64,000 nucleotides of DNA from Burkholderiales bacterium (lineage in GTDB: Bacteria > Pseudomonadota > Gammaproteobacteria > Burkholderiales > Burkholderiaceae_E): positions 1-64,000 of the forward strand of contig JAPLQE010000083.1 in the NCBI GenBank assembly GCA_026399835.1, read 5' to 3'. The position numbers were made by a program, and so were the translations under genes. Of the stretch, positions 26,736-35,507 are shown piece by piece. Every line of letters begins with the position of its first letter. Within the stretch, counting starts at the first letter, position 1. The notes beneath the pieces are model-generated. The model had not been told where the DNA came from. It worked only from the letters and a program-made list of their open reading frames with translations, and did not search any database.

Positions 26736-28103
26736 TTGACCGATCCGACGCCCTCGCCGCTCGCCCCTCGCGCCGCCGGCCCCGTACTGCACGCGGCCGA
26801 CCTGCGCGGCCTCGCCCGACTCGGCATCGACGCCCTGAGCGGGGTCACCGATGTCGTCGAGGGGATGCATGCCGCGATCGCGCGGCCCTCGTGGCCGCTG
26901 GGGCCCGGCGGCCCGACGCGCACCCGCGGCCTGACCGGCTTCGTCTACCGCACCGTGCGCGGCACCACGCGCGCCGTCGGCACGGGGCTGGACGCGGTGC
27001 TGGGCCGCGTCGGCACGGTCGCCGCTCGCACGACGGCGGGGCGCGCGCCCTCGGCGCGCCGCGAGGCGCTGCTCGCCGCGCTCAACGGCGTCTGGGGCGA
27101 CCATCTCGTCGCCACCGGCAATCCGCTCGCGATCCCGATGACGCTGCGCGTCGACGGGCACGTGATCGACCCCGCGGCGGGCCCGTCGCAGGGCGACGGC
27201 CGCATCATCGACCCTGCGGCGGGCCCGTCGCAGGGCGACGGCCGCATCATCGACCCTGCGGCGGGCCCGTCGCAGGGCGACGGCCGCCGGGTGCTGGTGA
27301 TGGTCCACGGGCTGTGCATGAACGACCTGCAGTGGCGCCGCAACGGGCACGACCACGGCGCGATGCTCGCCGAGTCCGACGGCTGGACGACGCTGCACGT
27401 CCACTACAACACCGGGCTGCACGTGGCGGACAACGGGCGCTCGCTCGACGCGCTGCTCGAGGACCTGATCGCGCGCTGGCCGGTGCGCATCGAGGCGCTC
27501 GCGCTGCTCTGCCACAGCATGGGCGGCCTGGTCGCGCGCAGCGCCTGCCACGTGGCGGCCGAGGCCGGTCACAGCTGGCCGGCGTCGCTGTCGGCGATGG
27601 TGTTCCTCGGCACGCCGCACCACGGCGCACCGCTCGAGCGGCTCGGCCATGTCGTCGACCGCACGCTCGGCGCGAGCCCGTACGCCGCGCCGCTCGCACG
27701 CCTCGGACGGGGCCGCAGCGCCGGCATCACCGACCTGCGCCACGGCCTGCTGCGCGACGAGGACCATGCGGGCGACGACCGCTTCGCCCATGCGCACGAC
27801 ACCCGCGTGCCCACGCCGCTGCCGGCGGGCGTGCCGGTCTACCTGGTCGCCGCCACCACCGCGGATCGCGTCGGCGGACGCCGCGACGCCTGGGTCGGCG
27901 ACGGCATGGTGCCGCTGGCGAGCGCGCTCGGCGAGCATTCCGATCCGGCCTTCGCGCTCGGCGTGCCGCGCGCACGCCGCCTGGTGGTCGCCTCGACCAG
28001 CCACTGGGACCTGCTCGAGCACCCCGAGGTCGCGGCGCGTCTGCGCCGCTGGCTCGGCGGCCCGGCCCGCGTCACTGCACCGGCACCGGCCGCAGTGCGT
28101 TGA
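26736..28103 (+). CDS. Lipase-like alpha/beta hydrolase with internal repeat
   Basis: This 455-residue alpha/beta hydrolase has the oxyanion motif MVHGLCMND, the nucleophile Ser in CHSMGGLVARS, the loop FLGTPHHGAPLERLG typical of PGAP1/lipase-like enzymes and a late His in STSHWDLL. The start is placed at TTG 26736 because the sequence upstream is low-complexity and overlaps the previous gene. A threefold 14-residue repeat (Ile-Asp-Pro-Ala-Ala-Gly-Pro-Ser-Gln-Gly-Asp-Gly-Arg) sits just before the first hydrolase strand. The last 32 bases overlap the convergent cytochrome gene. Confidence 0.82.
   Translation: MTDPTPSPLAPRAAGPVLHAADLRGLARLGIDALSGVTDVVEGMHAAIARPSWPLGPGGPTRTRGLTGFVYRTVRGTTRAVGTGLDAVLGRVGTVAARTTAGRAPSARREALLAALNGVWGDHLVATGNPLAIPMTLRVDGHVIDPAAGPSQGDGRIIDPAAGPSQGDGRIIDPAAGPSQGDGRRVLVMVHGLCMNDLQWRRNGHDHGAMLAESDGWTTLHVHYNTGLHVADNGRSLDALLEDLIARWPVRIEALALLCHSMGGLVARSACHVAAEAGHSWPASLSAMVFLGTPHHGAPLERLGHVVDRTLGASPYAAPLARLGRGRSAGITDLRHGLLRDEDHAGDDRFAHAHDTRVPTPLPAGVPVYLVAATTADRVGGRRDAWVGDGMVPLASALGEHSDPAFALGVPRARRLVVASTSHWDLLEHPEVAARLRRWLGGPARVTAPAPAAVR
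27162..27287. repeat. Tandem 42-bp repeat, three units, in frame
   Basis: Units at 27162-27203, 27204-27245 and 27246-27287 are almost identical and encode 14 residues each within the hydrolase gene. Near-identity of the units suggests recent expansion. The unit is a multiple of three, so gain or loss keeps the frame. Confidence 0.92.
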
Positions 28104-29424
28104 TCCGGCGCTGCTCGACGGCCGGGGCGGCATGGCCCCAGCTGTTGCGCAGCCAGTTCACCAGCGCGGCCGCCTCGCGGTCGTCGAGGCCGGGGCCGGC
28201 CGGCGGCATGCCGTACGGCCGCGGATTCGCGCGGGTGGCCGGCGGGAAGCCGCCGTGAAGCACCGCGCTGATCGTGTTGGTCGGCGAGGCCATCGTCAGC
28301 GTCCGGTTGCCGGCGAGCGCCGGCCAGTGCGGCGGCGCGCCCTCGCCCTGCTCGCCGTGGCAGTCGGCGCAGCGCTCGCGGTAGAGCCGCTCGCCGAGCT
28401 CCAGCGACGCGCTGCCCGGCGCGAGGTCCGCGCGGCGCGGTGCCGCCGGCGGCTCGTCGCGCGGCAGCGCGCGCAGGTAGGTCGCCATCGCGTCGAGGTC
28501 CGCCGGCACCAGGTGCTGCAGGCTGTTGGCCACCACCTGTGCCATCGGGCCGCTCGCGACCGCACGCGCGTTCAGCCCCGTACCCAGCCATTCGAGCGTC
28601 TCGGCCTGCGTCCACGCCGCGACGCTGCCGTCGCGCCCGTCGAGCAGCGACGGCACGTGCCAGCCCTGCAGCGGCGTCGCCGCCCCACCCAGCGGCGTGC
28701 CGCGCGGGGCGCCGAGCGCGTTGCGCGCGGTGTGGCAGGCACCGCAGTGACCGAGCCCCTGCACGAGGTAGGCGCCGCGGTTCCAGGACGCGTCGCGCGC
28801 CGGATCGGGCTCGAAGCGCGCCGGGCGGAAGTACAGCAGCCGCCAGCCGTCGAGCAGCCAGGGCAGGTTCCACGGGAAGCGCAGCGCGTGCGGCCGGTTC
28901 GGCGCGCGCACCGCCGCCAGGCTGCGCAGGTAGGCGTGCAGCGCGTCGGCATCGGCGTCCGACACCCGCGTGTAGTCGGTGTACGGGAACGCCGGATAGA
29001 GCGCGTGGCCGTCGCGCGAGCGGCCCTCGCGCAGCGCGCGCCGGAAGTCGTCCGCGCTCCAGGCACCGAGCCCGGTCTCGGCGTCGGGCGTGAGGTTCGA
29101 CGCATGGATCGTGCCGAACGGCGTCGCGATGCCGCGGCCGCCCGCGTACGGCGCGCCGCCGCGCGCGGTGTGGCAGCCGGCGCAGTTGCCGGCGAGCGCC
29201 AGGTAGGCGCCGCGGGCGATCGGGTCGGCCGAGGTCGGGTCGGGTACGACCTCGGGGGTCGACAGGGTGGAGACGGAATTTGTCACGTTCGTGACGATCT
29301 CGGCCGACGCCTCGCCCGGCGCCTCGCCTGCCGGCGGCACCCGACGCTCGATCAGTGCCGCGAGCACGAGCCCGGTGACCGCCAGCAGCAGCAGGCCCGC
29401 GTTGCGGCGTGCACGCGGGCTCAT
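28072..29424 (-). CDS. Triheme cytochrome c, alcohol-dehydrogenase-subunit-like
   Basis: This 450-residue membrane-anchored, periplasmic cytochrome has an N-terminal transmembrane segment (GLLLLAVTGLVLAALIE) and three heme-binding CXXCH motifs: CAGCH, CGACH and CADCH. Domain order and spacing resemble the cytochrome c subunit of membrane alcohol/aldehyde/gluconate dehydrogenases, which passes electrons to ubiquinone. No dehydrogenase partner lies nearby, so the donor is unknown; the periplasmic part could also serve a molybdenum hydroxylase. The ATG overlaps the stop of the upstream diheme cytochrome gene (ATGA). Confidence 0.92.
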   Translation of the reverse strand: MSPRARRNAGLLLLAVTGLVLAALIERRVPPAGEAPGEASAEIVTNVTNSVSTLSTPEVVPDPTSADPIARGAYLALAGNCAGCHTARGGAPYAGGRGIATPFGTIHASNLTPDAETGLGAWSADDFRRALREGRSRDGHALYPAFPYTDYTRVSDADADALHAYLRSLAAVRAPNRPHALRFPWNLPWLLDGWRLLYFRPARFEPDPARDASWNRGAYLVQGLGHCGACHTARNALGAPRGTPLGGAATPLQGWHVPSLLDGRDGSVAAWTQAETLEWLGTGLNARAVASGPMAQVVANSLQHLVPADLDAMATYLRALPRDEPPAAPRRADLAPGSASLELGERLYRERCADCHGEQGEGAPPHWPALAGNRTLTMASPTNTISAVLHGGFPPATRANPRPYGMPPAGPGLDDREAAALVNWLRNSWGHAAPAVEQRRINALRPVPVQ

Positions 29425-30134
29425 CGTCCGAGCCCGCCGCAGTCGAGCGGCAGCCGCGCCGGCAGCGCCGCGGCGGGGCGGGCCGCCGGCGGCACCGGCT
29501 GCGCGGCGAGCCAGGCGGTGACCGCGGCGATGTCGGCGGGCGGGAGCCGCTTCGCGATCGTCGCCATGCAGTCGGGCGCCATCGCGCGGCGCGTGCCGTT
29601 CAGCCAGCCGCCGAACTGCGCGTTCAGGTAGTCGCGCGGCAGCCCGAGCAGCCCGGGCACCGCCGGCTGCGCGCCGAGCAGCGCCTCGCCGTGGCAGGCG
29701 GTGCAGGCGGGCAGCTCGCGCGACGGATCGCCCGCGACGACCAGCCGGCGGCCGCGCTCGAGCACCTCGGGCGACACCGCCGGCGGGGGCGGCGCGGGAT
29801 ACGGCGGATGACGCGACGCGAAGTGCGCGGCGATCTCGCGCAGGTAGTCGTCCGACAGGTGCTCGACCATCCAGGTCATCGCGGGCACCGCGCGCCGCCC
29901 GTCGCGGAAGTTGACGAGCTGGTTGGCGAGGTAGCCGGCCGGCTTGCCGGCGATCCGCGGGTAGTAGCCGTCGGCGGTGGCGCGGCCCTGGTCGCCGTGG
30001 CAGCCGGTGCAGGCGAGCAGGCGCGCGTCGAGCGTGTCGGGAGGCGGGGCCGCCGCGGCCGACAGGTGGGACAGGGCGAGGGCCAGTGCGAGCGCGAGCG
30101 CGGGCGCGGGCGCGGCGAGGATCCGGTACGGCAT
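29421..30134 (-). CDS. Diheme cytochrome c (c4-like)
   Basis: This 237-residue secreted cytochrome has a signal peptide (Ala/Leu-rich, cleavage around SAAAA) and two CXXCH motifs, CTGCH and CTACH, in repeated domains of the c4 type. It is translationally coupled with the triheme cytochrome gene downstream, so the two probably form an electron-transfer pair in the periplasm. The start at 30134 is the ATG just before the signal peptide. Confidence 0.92.
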   Translation of the reverse strand: MPYRILAAPAPALALALALALSHLSAAAAPPPDTLDARLLACTGCHGDQGRATADGYYPRIAGKPAGYLANQLVNFRDGRRAVPAMTWMVEHLSDDYLREIAAHFASRHPPYPAPPPPAVSPEVLERGRRLVVAGDPSRELPACTACHGEALLGAQPAVPGLLGLPRDYLNAQFGGWLNGTRRAMAPDCMATIAKRLPPADIAAVTAWLAAQPVPPAARPAAALPARLPLDCGGLGR

Positions 30135-30223
30135 GGAGGGGGCGGGGACGGGCGCCCGAGTATAGCGAGCCGGCCCGTGGCACTCCGGGGCGCACCGTGC
30201 CAGCGGGTACGGGCCCTGCGGAG

Positions 30224-31087
30224 TCAGTGCCCGCCGGCCTCGATCAGCCCGCGCAGGTAGCCCGCGGCGAACGCCGCGCAGCCCGGCCCGTCGGGCCGGT
30301 AGTCGAAGGGCTCGACCGCGATCCAGCCGCGGTGGCCGGCGCGCTCGAGCGCGGCGAGGATCGGTGCGAAGGCATCGCCGCCCTGCCCCGGCGCACGCCG
30401 GTTGCGGTCGTTGAGCTGCACGTGGGCCAGCAGCCCCGTCGGCCACCAGCGCTCGATCAGCGCGGGCAGCGGCTCGGACTCGGCGAGCGCGCCCGACGAG
30501 GTGTCGAGCATCGTGCGCAGCGCCGGCACGGCCGCCGCGCGCACGATGGCCACCGCCTCGGCGACGGTGTTGACGATCGGCGTCTGGTCGCGCGACAGCG
30601 GCTCGATGCAGTAGACGACGCCCGCCTCGCCCGCGGCCTCGCCCGCGCGCGCCCAGCAGTCGGCGGCGCGCGCGAGCGCATCGGCCTGCGACTGGCCGGG
30701 CGCGGGCGCGCGCTGCGCGGGCGAGCCGTGGACGAGGTAGTCGCCGCCGAGCTCGGCGCACAGCGCGACCAGCCGCCGCATGACCTCGACCGTGCGCGTG
30801 CGCAGCGCGTCGTCGGGTGTGGTGATCGACAGCCCCTTGGGCGCGACCAGCAGCCAGTGCAGCCCGCAGATCGCGAGGCCGTGGTCGGCGGCGATGCGCC
30901 GCAGCTCGGCGGCGCGCGCATCGTCGATCGACAGCGGATCGTCGGCGAGCGTGAACGGCGCGACCTCGAGCGCGGTATAGCCGAGTTCGGCCGCGAGCGC
31001 GCACTGCGCGGCGAAGGGCATCGGCGCGAGCACCTCGTTGCACAGCGCCAGGCGCGCGCCCATCGGCGCGTGGGGAAGGTCGTTCAT
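30224..31087 (-). CDS. Sugar phosphate isomerase/epimerase-like TIM-barrel protein
   Basis: This 287-residue protein is of the xylose-isomerase-like TIM-barrel family (AP endonuclease 2 superfamily). Typical metal-ligand regions are visible: Glu in CIEPLSR, Asp in TMLDTSSG, His in AHVQLND and Glu in IAVEPFDYRP. It would isomerise or epimerise a keto-sugar or a related compound. It lies 19 bases after the tctA stop on the same strand, so it is probably the last gene of the TetR-controlled Tct operon. Confidence 0.87.
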   Translation of the reverse strand: MNDLPHAPMGARLALCNEVLAPMPFAAQCALAAELGYTALEVAPFTLADDPLSIDDARAAELRRIAADHGLAICGLHWLLVAPKGLSITTPDDALRTRTVEVMRRLVALCAELGGDYLVHGSPAQRAPAPGQSQADALARAADCWARAGEAAGEAGVVYCIEPLSRDQTPIVNTVAEAVAIVRAAAVPALRTMLDTSSGALAESEPLPALIERWWPTGLLAHVQLNDRNRRAPGQGGDAFAPILAALERAGHRGWIAVEPFDYRPDGPGCAAFAAGYLRGLIEAGGH

Positions 31088-31106
31088 CGCAGGCTCCGTG
31101 CGGCGC

Positions 31107-32609
31107 TCAGGCCGCTGCAGCGCGGGCGCGTCGCGCGATGAGGCGACGCACGGCCGGCACCTGCGACAGCAGCATCGCCAGCACCACCAGCGCCAGCAGC
31201 GCGCTGATCGGCCGCGTGAAGAAGGGCAGCAGGCTGCCGTCGGAGAGCACCAGGCCGCGGCGCAGCGTCTTGTCGACGATGTCGCCCAGCACCAGCCCGA
31301 GCACGAAGGGCGCGACCGGATAGTCGCGGCGCCTGAGGAAGAAGCAGATCACGCCGATCACGCCCATCACGTAGACGTCGAACAGCCGCGAGGCGATCGA
31401 GTACGAGCCGAGCACGCACAGCACGAAGACGATCGGCATGATCACCTCGCGCGGCACGCGCAGCACCCACAGGATCGGCCGCACCATCACGAGACCGAAC
31501 AGCAGGATCGCCAGCGTCGCGATCAGCGTGATCGCGACCACGTCGAAGACGAACTGCGGCTGCGTCGTCATCAGCATCGGGCCCGGCTGCACGCCGTGGA
31601 TGATCATCGCGGCCATCAGCACCGCCGCCGGGGCCGAGCCGGGCACGCCGAGGGCGAGCGCGGGGATCATCGCGCCAGGCACCGCGGCGTTGTCGCCGGT
31701 CTCCGCCGCCATCAGGCCCTCGACCGAGCCCTTGCCGAACAGCTCGCGCTCCTTGCTCGCGCGGCGCGCCGCGGCGTACGAGCTCCAGGCCGCCATGTCC
31801 TCGCCGACGCCCGGCAGGATGCCGACGAACACGCCGATCACGCCCGAGCGCAGCACCGTGCGCCAGTACCTCAGCACGTCGCGGATGCGCGGCAGCACCG
31901 AGTCGAGGGTCTCGACCACGGGGCGCGCGCGCGGCTCGGCCATCACCACCAGCACCTCGGCGAAGCCGAAGGCGCCGACCAGCGCCGGAATCAGGTTGAT
32001 GCCGCCGGTCAGCTCGCCCCAGCCGAAGGTGAAGCGCTCGTAGGCGTGCACCGGGTCCAGGCCGATGCCCGCGACGAACAGGCCGAGCAGGCCCATCAGC
32101 CAGCCCTTGACCGGGTCGGAGCCGGTGAGCGTCCCCGACATCAGCACGCCGAGCATGCCGAGCCAGAAGAACTCGAAGGCGCCGAACTGCAGCGCGAACT
32201 CGGCCAGCATCGGCGTGAAGGCCGCCAGGCACAGCACGCCGAACAGCGAGCCCGCCACCGAGCCGGTGGTGGCGATGCCCATCGCCCGCCCGGCCTTGCC
32301 CTGGCGCGCGAGCGCGTTGCCGTCGAGGCAGGCGGCGGCGTTGGCGGCCGTGCCCGGGATGTTCAGCAGGATCGAGGTGCGGCTGCCGCCGTAGATCGCG
32401 CCGACGTACACGCAGACCAGCACGAGGATCGCCTCGGTCGGCTGCATGCGCACGGTGAGCGTGGTGAACAGCGCGATGCCGAGCGTCGCCGACAGGCCGG
32501 GCAGCAGCCCGATCACGATGCCGGCGAGGGTCGCGCCCAGCGCGTAGAGGATCTGCATCGGGCCGGCCAGCTTCGCGAGCGAGCCGGCCAGCATCAGGAG
32601 GCCATCCAT
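31107..32609 (-). CDS. tctA: Tripartite tricarboxylate transporter large permease TctA
   Basis: This 500-residue protein with about 11-12 membrane segments is the large permease of a TTT-family importer. The family signature is visible as GLLPGLSATLGIALF near the start and again as VGILPGVGEDMAAW in the second half, with GGSRTSILLNIPGTAANAA between them. The gene starts three bases after the small-permease stop. The cargo is probably a carboxylate; which one is not evident. Confidence 0.95.
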   Translation of the reverse strand: MDGLLMLAGSLAKLAGPMQILYALGATLAGIVIGLLPGLSATLGIALFTTLTVRMQPTEAILVLVCVYVGAIYGGSRTSILLNIPGTAANAAACLDGNALARQGKAGRAMGIATTGSVAGSLFGVLCLAAFTPMLAEFALQFGAFEFFWLGMLGVLMSGTLTGSDPVKGWLMGLLGLFVAGIGLDPVHAYERFTFGWGELTGGINLIPALVGAFGFAEVLVVMAEPRARPVVETLDSVLPRIRDVLRYWRTVLRSGVIGVFVGILPGVGEDMAAWSSYAAARRASKERELFGKGSVEGLMAAETGDNAAVPGAMIPALALGVPGSAPAAVLMAAMIIHGVQPGPMLMTTQPQFVFDVVAITLIATLAILLFGLVMVRPILWVLRVPREVIMPIVFVLCVLGSYSIASRLFDVYVMGVIGVICFFLRRRDYPVAPFVLGLVLGDIVDKTLRRGLVLSDGSLLPFFTRPISALLALVVLAMLLSQVPAVRRLIARRARAAAA

Positions 32610-32612
32610 GGG

Positions 32613-33131
32613 TCAGGGCAGCCGCACGAGGAACAGGTCCTGGAAGAGGTGGGCGATGGTGAAGCAGGCCCCGAGCGCGATCGCGGCGGCGCCCGCGAGA
32701 CCCCGCGCAACGGTGCCCGCGGCCCGCCATTCGGGCAGGCGCAGCATCGCGATCCAGGCGAACACCAGCGCCGACGCGGTGGCGACGAAGGGCAGGCCGC
32801 GCCCGAGCAGCCCGAACACGAAGACCGCGCAGAGCACGAGGACCGCGCCGATGCGCAGCGCAACGGCGCGCGGCGAGGGCGTGTCGGGGTCGTCGGGCAC
32901 CGCCGGTCCGGCGGCCGCGCCGGACTCGGGCGCCGCCGCGGCAGCCGCCGCGCCGCCCCGCTCGCGCCACGCCAGCACCGCACCGAACACCGCGATCAGC
33001 ACCCCGAGCAGCCCGGGCACCAGGCCCGGCGCCGACCACGGCTCGATGTTCATCTGCGCGAGCCGGTCCATCCGGAACGCGCCGATCGCGATCGCCACGC
33101 CGAGCACGATCCAGCCGAGGGCGACCGTCAT
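32613..33131 (-). CDS. tctB: Tripartite tricarboxylate transporter small subunit TctB
   Basis: This 172-residue membrane protein has four hydrophobic segments, including ALGWIVLGVAIAIGAF at the N-terminus, matching TctB size and topology. It sits between tctC and tctA in the canonical order. An Ala-rich loop (residues 60-75) separates segments two and three. Confidence 0.9.
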   Translation of the reverse strand: MTVALGWIVLGVAIAIGAFRMDRLAQMNIEPWSAPGLVPGLLGVLIAVFGAVLAWRERGGAAAAAAAPESGAAAGPAVPDDPDTPSPRAVALRIGAVLVLCAVFVFGLLGRGLPFVATASALVFAWIAMLRLPEWRAAGTVARGLAGAAAIALGACFTIAHLFQDLFLVRLP

Positions 33132-33156
33132 CGCGCGGACCGCTGCGGCGCGCCGC

Positions 33157-34161
33157 TCAGCGCCGGATGCCGATCGACTCGGGCGTGACCTTCGCCATGC
33201 CGGCGTCCTGCAGCAGGAAGGCGTCGGACACCACCGTCGGCCAGACCGCGTCGTATGCGGCCTTGCCGGTCAGGGGCGTGAACAGCGCGCCGCGCTGCGT
33301 CGCGTACGTCTTGAGCTTGTCGGAGGTGGCGATGCGCTCGGCCCAGAGCTTCTCGACCGTCGCCACCACCTCGGGCGGCACGCCCTTGGGGATGAAGATG
33401 CCGAAGCCGGTGGTGACCTTCGGGAAGTCGCGCACGAAATCGGTGATCGGCGGGATCGTGCCGAAGCCCTCGATGGTGAGCGGCGTGTCGGCCACCACCG
33501 CGAGCGGGCGCAGCCGCTTGGCCTTGAGCATCTCGGCCATCTCGACCGCGAGCTGCGTGGTGACCTCGGCCTCGCCCGCGACCGTGGCGATCACCGCCGG
33601 GTTGCCGCCGTCGTAGGTCACGTGCCGGTACTTCGCGCCGGTCGCGCGGGCGATCGTCTCCATCGCGAAATGGCCCGACGAGCTGTTGCCGGCGGTGGCC
33701 ACGGGGACTGGCTTGGCCTTCATCGCATCGATCAGCTGCGGCAGCGTCTGGTAGGGCGTCGACGGGTTCACCGCGACGATCGACACGTTGGTCACCGACA
33801 GGAACAGGTGGAAGTCGTCGACCTTGCTGTTGAGCATGCCGAGCAGCGGGTAGGTGCCGAGCTGCTTGGCCGCGCCGGCCGTCCAGGTGTAGCCGTCCTT
33901 GGGCGCGTCCATCGCGCTCTTGGTGCCGATCGATCCGGCGCCGCCCGGCTGGTTGACCACCACGATCTTCTGGCCGAGCGCCGGCTCGAGCTCGGCCGCG
34001 GCCAGGCGGGTGACCTGGTCGGTGGCGCCGCCCGCGGCCCACGGCACGATGATCGTGATCGGCTTGGTCGGCTTCCACTGCGCCTGGGCGGCGAGCGGGA
34101 CGGACAGCGCGAGCGCTGCGGCGAAGGGCGCGATCAGCGCCAGCCTGCGGGACGGGTGCAT
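33157..34161 (-). CDS. tctC: Tripartite tricarboxylate transporter receptor, Bug/TctC family
   Basis: This 334-residue periplasmic solute receptor has a signal peptide (hydrophobic IAPFAAALALSVPLAAQA) and the family hallmarks KPITIIVPWAAGGATDQVTR at the mature N-terminus and VVVNQPGGAGSIG soon after. It delivers a small carboxylate to TctAB. It is the first gene of the operon, and a predicted TetR operator lies about 50 bases upstream. Confidence 0.95.
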   Translation of the reverse strand: MHPSRRLALIAPFAAALALSVPLAAQAQWKPTKPITIIVPWAAGGATDQVTRLAAAELEPALGQKIVVVNQPGGAGSIGTKSAMDAPKDGYTWTAGAAKQLGTYPLLGMLNSKVDDFHLFLSVTNVSIVAVNPSTPYQTLPQLIDAMKAKPVPVATAGNSSSGHFAMETIARATGAKYRHVTYDGGNPAVIATVAGEAEVTTQLAVEMAEMLKAKRLRPLAVVADTPLTIEGFGTIPPITDFVRDFPKVTTGFGIFIPKGVPPEVVATVEKLWAERIATSDKLKTYATQRGALFTPLTGKAAYDAVWPTVVSDAFLLQDAGMAKVTPESIGIRR

Positions 34162-34213
34162 GAGGGTCTCCTGTGCGAGTCCGGCCGCGTCGGGGCGGCG
34201 CCGTGATCGGTGG

Positions 34214-34227
34214 TAACTCGTTGGTTA
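34214..34227. promoter_or_regulatory. Predicted TetR-family operator, site 4
   Basis: TAACTCGTTGGTTA fits TAAC-N6-GTTA and lies 52 bases before the tctC start. The surrounding bases (GG before, AT after) also match site 1. It lies between tctC and the end of the regulator gene. Confidence 0.6.
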
Positions 34228-34331
34228 ATTGTAGGCAGACAAGCCGGCCGGCCGCAACCCTGCAGCGACGCCGGCTCGCCTGTACCTGATCGGCGACCGG
34301 CCCGCCCGCGCGGCCCCGCGACGCCCCGCGC

Positions 34332-34997
34332 TCAGTTGCGGATCAGGTAGCCCAGGACCAGGTCGGTCATGTGCCCGAGCCGCTCGGCCTGCTCGCGCGG
34401 CGCGAGCAGCTCGCGGCCGAAGATGGTCGACAGCGTGTAGCGGTTCGACAGGTAGAAGTACGACAGCGAGGCGATGGAGATGTAGAGCTGCACCGGGTCC
34501 ACGCCCGCCCGGAACACGCCCGAGCGGCGTCCGCGCTCGAGCAGGTCGTCGATCATCGCCACGAACGGCGAGTGCATCGCGCGGATCTCGTGGCTGCGCT
34601 TCAGGTGCTCGGCGCGATGCAGGTTCTCGCTGTTGAGCAGGCGCAGGAACTCCGGATGCTCGAGGTAGTAGTTCCAGGTGAAGGCCACCAGGCTGCGGAT
34701 GCCCTCGACCGGATCCGTCTCCGACAGGTTCAGCGCCTGCTCCGCATCGCGGATGTCGCGGTACGACTGCTCCAGCACCGCGAGGAACAGGTCCTCCTTG
34801 TTGCCGAAGTAGTAGTACAGCATCCGCTTGTTGATGTCGGCCTTCTCGGCGATTCGGTCGACGCGCGCACCGCCCAGCCCGTGCTGCGAGAACTCGTCGG
34901 TGGCGGCCCGCAGGATCGCGGCGCGCGTGGCGCTCGGGTCGCGCGTCTGCGGGACCGCGGACTTCGCGCGGGGACGGGGGGCAGCCTTGGCGTGCAT
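34332..34997 (-). CDS. TetR-family transcriptional regulator
   Basis: This 221-residue regulator has an N-terminal helix-turn-helix (about residues 25-70: AILRAATDEFSQHG ... NKRMLYYYFGNKEDLF) typical of TetR repressors, and a C-terminal ligand/dimer domain similar to TetR_C proteins with the LYISIASLSYFYLSN stretch. It lies downstream of the tctC control region, on the same strand. Its own start is preceded by a perfect TAAC-N6-GTTA palindrome, the expected pattern for autorepression. The same palindrome occurs at three other control regions, so it is the likely master of that set (inferred). Confidence 0.93.
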   Translation of the reverse strand: MHAKAAPRPRAKSAVPQTRDPSATRAAILRAATDEFSQHGLGGARVDRIAEKADINKRMLYYYFGNKEDLFLAVLEQSYRDIRDAEQALNLSETDPVEGIRSLVAFTWNYYLEHPEFLRLLNSENLHRAEHLKRSHEIRAMHSPFVAMIDDLLERGRRSGVFRAGVDPVQLYISIASLSYFYLSNRYTLSTIFGRELLAPREQAERLGHMTDLVLGYLIRN

Positions 34998-35008
34998 GCC
35001 GCCTATGG

Positions 35009-35022
35009 TAACGAAGCGGTTA
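35009..35022. promoter_or_regulatory. Predicted TetR-family operator, site 5 (autoregulatory)
   Basis: TAACGAAGCGGTTA lies only 11 bases upstream of the TetR-family start and is extended by GG on the left and ACC on the right (GGTAAC...GTTAACC). Binding there would block the gene's own expression. Confidence 0.65.
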
Positions 35023-35073
35023 ACCGGCGGGGGGATCGGGCCCGGGCGTCGGATCCGGGCGCGCGATGCGTCT

Positions 35074-35304
35074 TCAGGCCCCGCAGTCCACGACCGCCAG
35101 ACCCTCCCCGCCCAGCGACACCTGCTCGAGGCGTCCGAGCAGCCGCTTCGCCTCGTTGAAGCCCGTGTCGTCCCTGAACCCGCGAAGGACTTCCGCGAGG
35201 ATCAGGTCCCCGACGAGCAGGTTCTGCTCGCCGAGGTTCCGGTCCAGCCAGTCGGCTTGAGGCGTGGGCTGGTTGCGGAAGAAATCGATCCAGACACTGG
35301 ACAC
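35074..35304 (-). pseudogene. VapC-like PIN toxin fragment
   Basis: About 76 residues match the N-terminal half of a PIN-domain toxin: SSVWIDFF carries the first conserved Asp region, followed by DLILAEVLRGFRDD with the conserved Glu. The C-terminal half with the remaining acidic residues is missing, as is the very first strand residue set (usually hydrophobic residues then DTSVWID). A GTG at 35304 gives the longest sensible reading. No antitoxin gene is adjacent. It abuts an AraC-family fragment on the other strand. Confidence 0.7.
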
Positions 35305-35306
35305 GA

Positions 35307-35477
35307 TTCGATGCGGAGGTGGGCCTGCCCTTTCGGCGTTACCGCTTGTGGCGGCGCATGGCGCTGGTGATGCATGCGATCGCCGAGGGCAAGAGCCTGA
35401 CCGCGGCGGCACTGGATGCAGGATTCTCGAGTTCCGCGCAGGCGGACCGTGAGGGTCGGCACGCGCTTGCTCGGTGA
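35307..35477 (+). pseudogene. AraC-family regulator fragment
   Basis: The plus-strand frame reads GLPFRRYRLWRRMALVMHAI and then EGKSLTAAALDAGFSSSA, which matches the first helix-turn-helix of an AraC-family DNA-binding domain. The expected continuation (HFSRTFRR-like) is absent after about 35435 and the frame ends at 35475-35477. Everything upstream of the domain is missing. It begins directly next to the vapC fragment, consistent with rearrangement. Confidence 0.65.
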
Positions 35478-35507
35478 CCATGGCGCCACCGAGCCGACAT
35501 GCAACGG

